64,000 bases of DNA, from positions 1,707,439-1,771,438 of the forward strand of contig NC_033621.1 in NCBI RefSeq assembly GCF_001540865.1. The letters run 5' to 3'. The translations under genes were made by a program, and so were the position numbers. How positions within the stretch are numbered: position 1 is the first letter of the stretch; each line of letters begins with the position of its first letter. The notes beneath the pieces are model-generated. The model was not told the origin of the DNA, made no database searches, and worked only from the letters and a program-made list of their open reading frames with translations. The stretch comes from Ananas comosus (lineage: Eukaryota; Streptophyta; Magnoliopsida; Poales; Bromeliaceae). Shown here one piece after another: positions 23,748-35,738 of the stretch.

Positions 23748-24374
23748 TTATTATTATTATTATTATTTATTATTTATTATTATATTCCAATTAAATTAGT
23801 AGTTAAGGTTTCTTTGCTTTCGTTGATCACATAATGTACGGAGAGAAAGTATGATAAAAAAATATTATGTTTGTTTTCGTATTGTATCCAGCATGTCGCG
23901 ATGATTCGGTTATGATATATTTTTTACGGTATTATCGGAGAACGTAAAAGCATATTCTTATCTACTATTATCTCAACTCCATTTTATCCAATAATAAGTC
24001 TTAGTTTAATTCTCATGCCAATTACTTATTCTAGGAATTGTATTTGTATGATTAAATGCTAAACAATTATAGTATCATTAGTGACATTTTAGGTTATTGG
24101 AAAACTACTAAATATAAAATTTAAGGGACAATTATCAAATACATTAAGAGCAAGAGGCCCAAAATTTAGAAACATGAATTTTTTATCCTAAAATTAAGCT
24201 TTCCAGAGAAATTCAAAGAAATAATTCAAACTTCGACACAAAATATACAAAAACTAGTCATAGCTAAATAAAGCTCTCCATTTATGATCACAGATATATA
24301 GATTGCATTGCTCCTAAAAGACTAAAAGAAAGTTAATATTATCCCTTTAGTTTTCTAAGTGATAATAATTTGCC
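23748..24374. other. Intergenic DNA with (ATT)n and repeat family copy 2
   Basis: An ATT-rich microsatellite lies at about 23749-23783. Positions 23838-23960 match the dispersed repeat of 10051-10200 (GAGAGAAAGTATGATAAAAA, GATTCGGTTATGATATATTTT, ATCGGAGAACG). No gene. Confidence 0.45.
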
Positions 24375-24538
24375 GTATAACCGGCTGTTCCTAGCACAAG
24401 TAGCAAAGGATTTGATTATTGATATCCGAGATCATAAATTTGAATTCTAGTTAGATTTACATCTCCAACTAAATTTATTTCTAAATGAAATATACGAAGT
24501 GGTTAACATACTATCTTTCTCTCTTAAAAAAAAAAAAT
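24375..24538 (+). mobile_element. tRNA-derived SINE copy 3, diverged
   Basis: Starts CCGTATAACCGGCTGTTCCTA. The B-box region has decayed to AATTTGAATTCTAG; body GATTTACATCTCCAACTAAAT; 3' region AATGAAATATACGAAGTGG then CTTTCTCTCTTAAAAAAAA. Confidence 0.6.
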
Positions 24539-27352
24539 TGCCACATAATTTTACTAGTTTTCAAAAAAATGAAAATAATACATCTCTGTATTGTTCCTCT
24601 CCGAACTTTTTGGCTTAGCATGTAGCGTCAAAAAATCCTTGGCATAACAACTAACATATGATCTCTGTTAGGCGGATCGGAGACGTAGAAGGAAAGTGGA
24701 CGAATTCTGCAACTCTAAATGAATCCTTGTCTTAAATTTTTTCGAAGTCAAGTTGTGTCAATTTCTGTAGCTAATTTTTTTTTCATATATGACTGCAGTA
24801 GACAGTGTTTTTTTTTTTTTTTTTTTTGTTTAAAAAAATGTGAGAGAAAACTTATGGAAAAGTTACCCGCAGTCTTCACAAGCAGGCTGTAGGCTCAAGA
24901 ACTAATGATGTGCGCCAGAAAAGTCTGGTGATTGTGCAGAAAAATAATAGCGCAAGTAAATTAATAAGCAAGTGTACCACCATTGAGTATCTCATGACCT
25001 GCATGGTTTGTATTTAATGTATTTTTGAAAATAAATAATAGTTTTATATTATACATAAAATAAAAATTTTGCACCGAATTCTTCTTCCTGAACTATATAT
25101 CACCTACACTTAGGTCCTGTTTAAAATTGCAAAAAGTTATATTATGTGCCGCGAAAAGGTACTATAAAAAATATTTTATTTATTTTCGTACGTAATATAG
25201 TATTTTTTTACATTACAATGAGTTTATTGCGATATATTTTTACAGTCATACCAAAAAATAGAAAAAAAAATTTTATTTGCTTTTCATCCTAACTTTGTTT
25301 GGCCTAATAATATTTGACATACTTTAATACCTAACGAACCCAGTGAATTATATGAATTAAGTACCTTTTCAACGGATTGAAGTTATCCAAGATATAATAA
25401 TACGGTAGTTTTTATAATAAAAAATAGGGCTAATTTTATACAGATCTCTATAAATATAGTGAATTAAAAATATATTTATATAAAGTTCAACTTTCGTATA
25501 TTATTTCTATTAAAGTCCTAATATTTTTAAATATACTCCTCTTGTTTATTACCATTAAAATACTGCCCATTTTACAAGTGAAATGACTTTTTACCATCAC
25601 AAATATATCTCTCTAAAAATACCAGCCGTTAATTGAAAAGGAATAAAAAGGTCAATTCACCTTATTAACTAACAAGGGTTAAATATTTAACATATGATTA
25701 ACTAAATTTTTTTAAAGAATTCTAATGGTAGGAACATATTTAAAAATATCATGATTTTTATGGAATCAAATAAATAAAAATTAAATTTTATAGAAATATA
25801 TTTATAATTTACTATATTTACGGTGACGTATATGCAATTAATCCTAATAAATAATATCCTAATCAACCAAGGACAAGCAAAGTCCAAATTCATGGACAGC
25901 TGGGCTTCTTAATTTTGAGAGAGTTTCCACCATCAATGGCAACTCAGCTTGACAGCACAACTTTTTAGACTACTAACAAAAATAGGAAAAATTCTAGAAT
26001 GCAACAGGTATATTAGTGACGTGGCGTAATAAATCAATCAAATTAATCTTTTTAAGAATATATGTTTCATCATAATTATAAAAAATATTTTTATTATATT
26101 TTTATTTGAAAAAAAAAATTATGATTAACTTGTTATTGATGACGTGTGCAATTAAGTATGACAGTGTAGAATTCCTCCAAAAATAGAGAGTGCATCAAGT
26201 AGCAACTTGTCACTTACTGGATTTAGGTGCTGTAGTATAGGCTCCAACAAAATGACAATGACAATAAATACAAGGAAAACTTTAAATATCATTTCTCTAA
26301 TTTTTTATTTTTTTATTTTAATATTCTATAATTTAAAGTGTATTATTTTAGTATCATATAGTTTTATTTTTTTCTTTTTTTTATTCACTTCACTAATTTT
26401 TTTTATTAAATCAGTAATAAAATTAAAACTAAAGAATACTAAAGTGAATATTCGATAAACTATATGTGAGGTATTTGAAGTTTTTTGTATATAATTTAAC
26501 AAAAAGTTAACGAAAAAATTGACGAAAAACGAAAATAAAATTATAAGATGCTAAATTGATATATTTTAAATCATAAAGTATTAAAATAAGAAAGTTAAAA
26601 ATTACAGAGATAGTATTAAAAGTTTACCCATAAATATCCAGTGACAATCTACCCAAAAACTAAAAATAAAAAAAAAAATTTGCAGGACTACATGACAAAA
26701 AATAATGAATGTAGACGCAAGCCTTGCGATAGGACCTATATATCTAACTACATATATATAGACTATAGAGTTATCCTCTACATATAGAGTTGCTATTTCA
26801 TGTACCCTCATGATGTAGCATTAACTCTATGTGCACTATATTTTAATATTCTGAGTTAGTATAACATATTTTAATCATTTATATAGATTTCAAGTTGAAT
26901 TCTATTGTAAGTATTAATGAGTTAGTGTTATAGTCTTTTTTTTTTGACCCTGTTGGATTATACAACAGGCCCGGGTCATTAGATATGAACCATGAACCAT
27001 TATTACATTTGATTTATAACCGAAAGAATTAATCTAACAGCTGAAAAATTTAATTACAAACACCAACCCTTATGCTTTTCGAAGTATTTTCGTTCAATAT
27101 CATTTATGTGTATTCAGTATTTATTTATGTAAAACTTCTTGATAGATTTAAAACATGAACTTTAACTTAATTGGATGGAGATATATATCTTTCTTCTGTA
27201 ATAAGGGAGCCAGCTGGTAAATTTTGAAAATCCTGATTGTGGATTCAAAATTAAGACGCGATAATGCATGTTTTGATACAATAACCTTTCTATATTTTCA
27301 AAAGCTTAAGTTATTATATAACGGTATTTTATTTTTCTATATATATGTATAG
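24539..27352. other. Intergenic AT-rich DNA with repeat relics
   Basis: No gene recognised. Poly-T at 24807-24827. Positions 25108-25290 are a third, diverged copy of the 10051-10200 repeat. Positions 26268-26490 (GGAAAACTTTAAATATC to GTATTTGAAGTTTTT) look like a decayed foldback element related to 2338-2811. Open frames here are AT-rich shadows. Confidence 0.45.
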
Positions 27353-27573
27353 AATTGAGCTCCTATGCTTTTAAAAGTACCAAAACTTTAGTGCTGGTAA
27401 GTTTTCAGCCTTTGGATTAAAATATATGTGGTTAGGATGATGTGGGCCATCTAGGATTGAGTGGGTGGTTGGTTGAATAGTATAATCTAACGGGTGTAAA
27501 TGATTAACAGTGCTGATCTAACAGTCAAAAACCTACAAGCACCAAGTGCTTGGTGTTACAAGCACCATAGCCA

Positions 27574-27577
<4 letters not shown>
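27353..27577. mobile_element. MITE family B, copy 1
   Basis: Left end GAATTGAGCTCCTATGCTTT then AAAAGTACC; right end ACAAGCACCAAGTGCTTGGTG then TTACAAGCACCATAGCCAGAC, an imperfect inverted match. Bounded by (TA)n at the left and (TC)n(TA)n at the right. Confidence 0.5.

Positions 27578-27632
<55 letters not shown>
27578..27632. repeat. Compound (TC)n(TA)n microsatellite
   Basis: A TC run passes directly into a TA run between two family-B MITE copies. A similar compound tract is at 27846-27897. Confidence 0.9.
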
Positions 27633-27843
27633 ATTGAGTTAGAATACTTTTAGAAGCACCACCTCCTTGGTGTAAGTTTTTAGCTTTTGAATATACTCCT
27701 TGATTATTAATAGTCTTTGGATCAAATACTATTCCACCTACCACCACCTATCATCATCATCATCCCAACCCTACATTTATTCATCCAAAGGCTAAAAACT
27801 CAAAAGCACCATCTCTTTGGTGCTTTTGAAAGTATTCTAGCTC

Positions 27844-27847
<4 letters not shown>
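27633..27847. mobile_element. MITE family B, copy 2 (well-paired ends)
   Basis: Left arm ATTGAGTTAGAATACTTTTAG then AAGCACCA and TTTTTAGCTTTTG; right arm CCAAAGGCTAAAAACTC, then CAAAAGCACC and GAAAGTATTCTAGCTCAAC. The arms are inverted repeats over about 60 bases. Flanked by compound TC/TA microsatellites. Non-coding. Confidence 0.7.
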
Positions 27848-27896
<49 letters not shown>

Positions 27897-27947
27897 GTAG
27901 CCTTAAAGCACGAAAGGCTTCGTACTTCCGATAGTATAGTAGCCTCA

Positions 27948-27989
<42 letters not shown>

Positions 27990-28007
27990 AGAGAGAGAGA
28001 GAGAGAT
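27846..28007. repeat. (CT)n(TA)n tract, family A terminal fragment, (TA)n(GA)n tract
   Basis: A microsatellite, then a 55-bp piece (27896-27952: GTAGCCTTAAAGC to GATAGTATAGTAGCCTCACTC) identical in style to the right end of family A MITEs, then a long (TA)n and a short (GA)n. Confidence 0.6.
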
Positions 28008-29125
28008 ACATTGATGCCGAGCATGCAATTAATTGGTGTCAGCGCAGTATCTACTTTTCCTTTCTCTACACGAGATCACGTTAGAGCACTACACTTTGCA
28101 GGAAAAGAACATTATATATATTAATTAAGAAGTATATATATAGAGAGGAGGGGTGTTACAAAGAGAGAGAGAGCCACTTTGGTGGAAACTTGGTTGTTGC
28201 CTACATGCACCTGCACCACCGCCCTCTTCACACAGCTGCGGCAAAGGGATTGGTTGATGATCGAACAAAGTCACTCGCAACATAAGCAGGTACGTGATTC
28301 ATATGCCAAGTACCTTCTTAATGTGTTATTTGGTATGTTATTATCCTCTCACTTATTTTCCACATTCATTGTGTTACTAATTAATATAATAAGTGGCCTT
28401 TTGCCATTTTCTTATTTATACGTGTTGCACACATGATATATAGGGTGATTTGGATAACTGCCAAATTTTTAATAACTTTGTCCCAAAACAAACTTCTTTA
28501 ACAGAGACAAATGTTAACTTGTTTAATTAAGTGCCTTTCTACAAGATATGCATGGAAAAGAAAAACTTGGACATGTACTTTCTCTTTATTGAATATAAAT
28601 TATTGTCAAACAGTTATTTCACATGGTATCAGTAGTAAGAGTTGTGTGTTTAGAGGAGGGTTGACAATAGGTTATTGCCTTGAGCTTTTAGAGAAAAACC
28701 ATTATTTATACTCTTCATAGGAAATACGAGATCTTGATCGTTAATGACTAAATTTACTTCTTCTAAGATGGACTAATTAGAGTGTGGTAAGCACATTTCC
28801 TTTTTCTTTTTCTTTTTCTTTTTTGGCATAAGAAACATTAATTTTAAGTATTAGAAAGCATGTAATATATCTTTGTTGGATGGTGTCTCCCTTTAAGAAA
28901 AGATTGTTTTTTTTGTTTTTTTTCTTCTTTTTTTTTACTGTAAGACACAGTGTGATTTATTGCACAGTAATATTTTAAAATTGTTCTTTCTCCTTAAAAC
29001 AGTTAGCCTTCTGTTTGGAATGGTAATGGAGGAGATATAATATTTTTCTCATCTATTTATTCACAAGGCCATCCACCTAGCTAGGCCCTTTTTCTTTTTC
29101 CGGTAGAAATAAATTACAGCATGCT
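28008..29125. other. Intergenic DNA, no gene recognised
   Basis: Positions 28140-28290 have mixed composition with a consensus-like donor CAGGTACGTG at 28288-28297, which could mark an unseen non-coding exon, but nothing else supports a gene. Confidence 0.4.
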
Positions 29126-29683
29126 TATGAGACCTTAAATAGTCCTATATATAAATGTAATAAGGCTAAAACTCTTAATTCGGCTTAAATATTTTGAGCG
29201 GTGGCTAGACCCAAAAGGTTAATAGAGTTCAGCTTATTAGAACGGGAGTAGTCCTTAGATGGATTATCCCATGAGAAGTTGGGCATCACATTTGGTATCA
29301 GAGCTAATTACCAGCTATAAGTATATATATATGAGATAAGTGTCAACTGAGCCAGAATTATAGCGGAGAGAGCGAGGCTCTCGTACTGTTGACTGTTGTG
29401 GATGGAATGCAGCTTACCATTTGGTCAGTTTAGGCTAGCGAAACGAGTCTCGCATTGCCTGATATTTGTTAGTCTGAGTCTGATAAGGACGTCAAGGCTT
29501 AAGGAGGGAAGAATGTGAGATCCCAGGTAATCCTATATATAAGATATAATAGGGTTATAACTCTTAATCCGGCTTAAGCATTTTTGGCAGTGACTAGACC
29601 TAAGAGATTAAGAGAGTTAAGTGTGTTAGGATGAAAGTAACTCTAGGATAGATGACCCGGCCTGTGGAAAGTTGGGGCGTCTA
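29126..29683 (+). mobile_element. TRIM (terminal-repeat retrotransposon in miniature)
   Basis: Two direct long terminal repeats of about 165-170 bp: 29126-29290 and 29514-29683. They share TCCTATATATAA, AACTCTTAAT-CGGCTTAA, GTG(G/A)CTAGACC and a GTTGGG end. Directly after the left LTR is TTGGTATCAGAGC, the usual primer-binding site for initiator-Met tRNA. Directly before the right LTR is a purine tract AAGGAGGGAAGAA. The internal part is only about 220 bp and non-coding, so any movement would need enzymes from another element. Confidence 0.82.
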
Positions 29684-30253
29684 AAAATTTAGATGCAGGG
29701 ACACTAAGCCCCAAAGTTACAAGTGTGAATCTGAGTCTTAATTTTGTCAAGAGCATAGGTCCCATATTAGATTAAATTTAAAATTCATGACACGTACATA
29801 TGTAAATGGTATAGACAGTTTAAGTTTTTGAGCTAGACCTATCGATTCATATCAAAATTACAAAATGATTGGTAATACAGATGAACAAACTCGAATTGAA
29901 CCTTCAAAAAGCTAATTTGCTTTATATATTCTCCTCCATTTGTGCCGAACTCCAATGGAGACTAGGCTCCCTCTTGAGTATTTGTCCATCATTAATTTAT
30001 GGAACATGTACATGGATTGACTCTGCCTCATCTGTTCACTTAAATGGTCACATTGTCAGGAGTGTTTGATGAGTACTGTGACAAAAAACTAATAAAGATT
30101 CAAAGGCTATTCCATGTTGAAACTTATAATGATTATAATTTTGATTAATTAGGTCACAGTTGCTGTAACACTATTAACACACCCACCTATGAGGATTTAG
30201 ATTTACTTGATTGTTTTCTGTTAACACTGCTGCAATTTTGGCAGAGCCAAATA

Positions 30254-30302
<49 letters not shown>

Positions 30303-31547
30303 GCTGGGCATGGAACAGCTGTGTCTCTCAGACATGTTGCAGGTGTTGCAGGAAAATGTGAAGAAAAGGAGAACAAAAAAATATAGATAGAATCATAGAA
30401 TATAGAGAGAGTAGAAGGGAAGTGTTATTGACAAATATTGCGGTCGTACTCAATGAATTTACTTGTCAATATCAAAATTAACTCGAGCGGTATCACAAGA
30501 AGAGAAAACAAAAGAAAGAAAAAGAAATGCAGAATCATGGAGATTCGATTCAGATTTGTAGCCTCTCCTTAAACTTGCAGATATTTTATTAAGTCCAAAA
30601 GGTAAAATACTACTAGCCAACCCAGTTGAGTTCTCAATGGGAGCTCCATGTGAATGCAATATATTGTAATTAGGTTGCACACAAGGATTATAGATTCCAA
30701 AAGAAGCTTTGCATCTATATTTGTCCTGAAAATGGCCTTGAATGGTGTCTTTTTTTTTTTTTTTTTTTTTTTTTTTGGTAATCGGAGAAATCTTTTGTGC
30801 CAACTCATGGTTTAGAGTTTACGCATCCAATTCATCGGTAGCTAATTTTCGGTTAATTAACTATATTCAAACTGCATGCATGGAAACAAAAATTTCTCAA
30901 TTGGCCTATATATATTTATCGAAAAAAAATACTATGAGAGGGTTCTTTCCTCTCTCTTTATATTGTGCTCAACTAGTAAACTTGCTATTTACCTGCTAGC
31001 AAGTTAATTATTGAACTTTTCAAAAATCGACAGAAAAATGGAAGTAATGAAAGGAGCTAATTAATTTGCAAAATTCCGGTAGAGACTATGACAGCCATTC
31101 TCCCTCCCAGCCGTCGATTTCTCCAATTTCTAAGCTGCAAAAGGATCGGAAAAAAAGAAGAAGAAGAAATAGGAGTACATTAGCCTGCCTCACTAAGTAG
31201 ATGGATCATGGAAATTAAATAGCAGCAGGTGTAAAACCGGAATACAATTTATTGGATTATTATGCTGATGGAATACTTGATTCTCATTACAGTACTAGTT
31301 TCATAGATATTAGAACCTTTAATTTTTTTTTAGATATAAGATATAATCAGCATTTTATGTTTCAGAAAACAATGGAGTGTTAGGGATGGAATTGAGCAAA
31401 TATATTTGTGTCCTTTTAATTTGTAGTTCAGTTTATTTCTACTTGCTTTCATTGCATATAATTAAAGATCAGGTAGGGGTCAGCCGAAACCTCTATCCGA
31501 CTCGATGGTTTTTGTCGATAAAAATTTCTATCCTAACAACGAACTTC
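29684..31547. other. Intergenic DNA, no proven gene
   Basis: Contains a (GA)n run (30252-30299) followed by a 26-codon ORF (30310-30390) starting MEQLCLSDMLQVLQ, and a poly-T run (30750-30776). The ORF has no known family and is reported only as an observation. Confidence 0.4.
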
Positions 31548-32240
31548 TTACCGTGGCAGCGCATCTTCCGAATAGTCCTCGTTCCGATAATTATCACACA
31601 AATGCTGCTCCATGAAATTGTTCTCTTTGTTTTCTAGACCAAAGCCTTCGTAGAAACACGGAGGCACATCGAAAATTTCACCGATCGCATGCAGATCGTC
31701 TCTTTCTCCTCCGTCGCGACTCTCCTCGACACCCCCTTCCATTTTCTTGAGGAATTTGCTCCACCACGCCGACGTGACCAAGTTCACCGTATCGTTCCAC
31801 TCCATATCATGCTGCTCTACGATCGAATGGATCTCCGCCATCTCTTCATCGTCCATCGTAGGATGCAACACCGACGAGGGCGGGTCGACTAGTGTGGGCA
31901 TGTTCGAGGTTGGCGATACCTCAGTGTTCGACAATATTGTCGGAGAAGAGTAAGAACACGAAGAAGTTGGCGGTGATTGAATTGGTGGTTTGATGTTGCT
32001 CTCACTGCAAAAGGGAGCTTCAATGTTATTGAAGCCTTGGAAATTTAGATTGAGACCTAAGGGTTGGTTATCAAAAGCAGTAGGTGGTGCAACTAATGGG
32101 TAATTAAAGGGTGAGAATTGGGTATTATGAAAGGCATTAGAGAAGGGATAATAACTAAATGGAAAGGCCCTAATACTCCCACTAGAAGGGGGGAGAGGAA
32201 CTGGAGATGGTTGTGGAGCTGGTGATGTGGGTGTTAGGCT

Positions 32241-32277
<37 letters not shown>

Positions 32278-32569
32278 TTCATGGCTGCTCTGTGGATTTT
32301 GAGTGCAGTCACAATCTCTCTTCTGGCCTCTGCCATGTTCAGAAGCCTTTCTTGGTAGGGCTTGCTGGTGTGGAGCCTCCTCCTCACCTGCTTCTTGTGT
32401 GGTAATTGAGGTGGTTCTGTGGCTGAGAGTGGTCTTGAGAGGCCTCATCTTTCATGGGTTCTTTGGATCTTGAGGAGCTGAGCTGTTTCACTAGGCTTCT
32501 GATGTAAGCACCAGAGAGATGGGGCTCCTCTTCTTTAGTGAGCTTATTAGGCCTGATCTCCATTTCCAT
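31548..32569 (-). CDS. Plant-specific Pro/Gln/Ser-rich protein with EAR-like motif, apparent frameshift
   Basis: Two frames on the minus strand make one protein. The first (from ATG 32569; an in-frame ATG also at 32596) reads [20 protein letters not shown], then [15 protein letters not shown], and stops at 32384. The second continues from about 32440 as [20 protein letters not shown], then [13 protein letters not shown], an 11-Gln tract (32241-32273), Pro/Ser-rich linker, LGLNLNFQ (EAR-like LxLxL motif, typical of transcriptional repressors), [15 protein letters not shown], and ends at 31548. The N-terminal block is familiar from plant proteins usually labelled hydroxyproline-rich; function is unknown. 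Neither frame alone contains both conserved blocks, and no good GT-AG intron joins them, so a one-base insertion-type frameshift or sequence error near 32385-32444 is likely. A (CT)n tract (32597-32638) lies in the 5' leader. Confidence 0.7.
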
Positions 32570-32592
32570 GATCCTGTTGCTGTTCTTGCTCC

Positions 32593-32596
<4 letters not shown>

Positions 32597-32638
<42 letters not shown>
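32597..32638. repeat. (CT)n microsatellite in 5' leader
   Basis: A pure CT run immediately upstream of the minus-strand start codons; on the mRNA sense strand it is (GA)n. Confidence 0.9.
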
Positions 32639-32642
<4 letters not shown>

Positions 32643-34500
32643 GCTGATTTAAGGTTGTGGTGGGGAAAGTACAAGAGTTGGTTAGGGGAATATGGGTAGG
32701 TGGGATGGGAGAATCATGGGAGGGAATGGCTTCTGGGGGTGGAAAGTACACAACAGGGTCAGGCTTCTGTTGCCTGGTGGGAGCATCATGGGTTGGCTAT
32801 AAATAGCAGAGCTAGCATGTACACTCTATATATACATAGGATCGTAGGATTAGTATGATCCTTTCGTGCTTTGGCAAGGCTAAGGAACATAGCTAGAGGT
32901 GTTGGTTGATCTTTTTGGTACTTGGAATAACAATAACTACATATATGGTCGATCTCCACAGTAAGAGTAAGTAAATACACATGCCATGTCATAACATGCA
33001 TGGTATAAAAAGATCAAATTAATGTGGGTTTTCCCATTGCTAGCTTGGTTGGACCTCGACATGCACTCACCTCGCTGTTATTTATGGTATCATCTTGTGC
33101 GTAGAATTTGACTGAACGAAGAATAACTTTTAAATGTTTTTTTTTTTAACCAAAAAAAATGTTGTTCGTTATTTTGTAATACCACCGAATTCTTGAAACT
33201 TTGTGTTGAAATAGAAAAGTATTAATTTTCGAGCTAAATACATAGAACGCTAGAGCCCGCCACACAGGTTGACATCAAATCTCCATCTAGCCGTTAGTGT
33301 TACCGGCGCCATCGATCGGACGGCTGAGATTGCTCGGAAATTATTCTGAAATTTTCCGACCGTCCGTTAGACCCATCTGGGGCAAGCGACAGCATTTACA
33401 GGGCCCCCTTGTGGGCCTGTCCCCTACAAAGAGAGAGAGAATGTGGTAGGCCCACCCTACTCTTTGATTAGGGCCCACTGAGGGGATTTATTGCTAATTG
33501 CTAATGCCCATCAATGATCAACGGCTATTATTAATTTGTCGTTGTCATCATCATCATCATCATCTTCTTCTCCTATCTTCTTCTTCATGCTTCCACTTGG
33601 ATGATTCTGCCATGTGGCGTCCCATTAGAGGTTGAGGTGGCGGCACCGGCTCGAAAGCTTTGAATGAATAGACTCTCTGTGTGCACGAAATTTCTTCACA
33701 CCAGTCTTCTATCAAATTGTGCGCAGGACCAGTCGGTGGAAGGCTAGATTGCGATCAGACTACTTCGATCTATCTGAAAGGCAAAATTGATCTTGATCAA
33801 TACCGATAGCACCAAATACGAATGTTCAGCAGTCGAGATTGACTAGGTCCTTCAATTTGCAACAAGATCAATTGGTGTGCGGAGATTTTCTGTACAGCAA
33901 GGTTGCGGACAATCTACGACTTCTATATATATTGACCTTCACATTAATGGAGTATGTTTGAGTAGATAGACCATAGGCTTCTCAGTAAGAGCAGGCCTCC
34001 TCTAGTTGTAGCTGAAATGAGCATGGTCCCCTAACCTTCATAAAGAGGAGATGGAGGGATGAGGATGGACCATTTTATCACATTTTTACCTCCACATGCA
34101 ACAACCACCACTCTTATGGAGACTAAACTTGGCCGTAATTGTTGAATCTAGAGGCTTCTAGAGAAGGCCAACACACCTGCTAGACCTAGCTAGCTAGTTC
34201 CCGACCAGCTTTTTTACTCGAGAAACAGAAGTTGAACATTTGTTTGATCATAAAAGTAAAGTTGAGAGCTCCCGTTAGAAAGCGAGAAAAAGGAAGCATA
34301 TTTCATAAGTTTTAATTTGATATTTGCATTTTCAACGTTCAGAAAACCATAGTTGGAAAGATTAGAAAGGCAGAAAGTAATTTATATATTTCGATTTTAC
34401 AAAAAATTTAATGTGGGATTACAAAAATTAATCCTGGCCGCTCTTAGGAAATGGCGGCCTCCAAATACTTTGAGAAATTTTCAATTTCTCTCCAAATTTG
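32639..34500. other. Promoter-side and intergenic DNA
   Basis: No coding exon. CTATAAATAG at 32798-32807 is a TATA-like sequence readable on either strand only approximately. A TCA-repeat lies at 33545-33564. Nothing else supportable. Confidence 0.45.
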
Positions 34501-34745
34501 ATCGATTGCGACATAAAGTGGGCCACATCTAAGAATTTGAACATTTAGATGTGAAACCATCAATATCAAGTTGTAGCCAATTTGAACATTTAGAGATCTA
34601 TATATATAGGCACGTCCTATGAACCTTGATATATATAGATATGGTTTGGTTTCCCTTCCTGGGAATGCGACGATGCATGCATGCATTCACAATACGGATA
34701 GAATAAGTAACTTGGAGAGTTAATGCACCAGGATTGTGGGGCTCA

Positions 34746-34790
<45 letters not shown>

Positions 34791-35055
34791 TCTATNATTT
34801 CATCGATTGCGACGTAAAGTGGGCCACATCTAAGAATTTGAACATTTAGATGTGAAACCATCAATATCAAGTTGTAGCCAATTTGAACATTTAGAGATCT
34901 ATATATATAGGCACATCCTATGAACCTAGATATATATAGATATGGTTTGGTTTCCCTTCCTGGGAATGCGACGATGCATGCGTGCATTCACAATACGGAT
35001 AGAATAAGTAACTTGGAGAGTTAATGCACCAGGATTGTGGGGCTCATGATATAAA
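34501..35055. repeat. Near-perfect tandem duplication (about 254 bp, offset 301) around a (TA)n tract and an N
   Basis: Positions 34501-34754 and 34802-35055 are almost identical, both beginning ATCGATTGCGAC and ending GGGGCTCATGATATA. They are separated by a (TA)n run (34749-34788) and an ambiguous base at 34796. No gene; the minus-strand reading frames here are shadows of the duplication. Confidence 0.92.
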
Positions 35056-35738
35056 TATATTTGTACTGCAAAAGAGCCTGCGATGATTGGATGCACGGAC
35101 GGTGGAGTGTCGTACGCTCTACGTGTACGTACGTGTTCGTTTAATTGCGTATGTACAAGAACAATTCGAACAGTGCGTTATTGTACGTAGTATAGGTTGT
35201 AGGCAAATGAATCATACGAAAAAGTAGTGCTTCTCATCAGCGACAAAAAGCGTGCATGTTAGCTGTTCGATATGGATAAAGAGCGGTTAGAATGTAATCA
35301 CTAATATATAAATAACATTAGGGGCATGGACATGGTTGATTAATTCTTAATAAGGATAAAAATAACACTGTTAGTTGATGATCAGGTTGAGAAATTTCAT
35401 TTAGCAATATTTTTTATTAATTATTCCTAGTAAAACTTCGTGTGATAACGTGATAGTTGATTAGTTATCACGTCATACTAGTACTATTAAAACTTTAATT
35501 ATCATTGCATCATCTTTAAGACACGACATGCCAACTAAAATGCCACATCACCACGCATCTTAATGAGATGGAGTTGCCATGTGTACCATCCGACTTTGAT
35601 TGAAATATATATACAAGCAGATACAAATCTAATTGTAATTTTAAATACATTTTTCTTAGTTGCTATTTAGTATTTTCAATCTTTCCAACGGGGTTGTTGC
35701 TGTCACCATCTGTCTTAATTAATTCTAAAATGTGATCA

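Noticed and set aside
27556..28124. Frames rich in RERERE, YIYIYI and SLSLSL
   Set aside because: Translations of (GA)n, (TA)n and (TC)n microsatellites.
28140..28300. Possible microRNA precursor or non-coding exon
   Set aside because: No known plant miRNA sequence or good stem could be recognised by eye; only a donor-like CAGGTACGTG was present.
32384..32448. Intron joining the two frames of the EAR-motif gene via CAG|GTGAGG
   Set aside because: The donor-like site lies inside the conserved [11 protein letters not shown] block, so using it would remove conserved sequence; a frameshift explains the data better.
34444..34987. Two overlapping minus-strand frames sharing most of their sequence
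   Set aside because: Produced by the tandem duplication; no homology to a known protein and one contains the ambiguous base.
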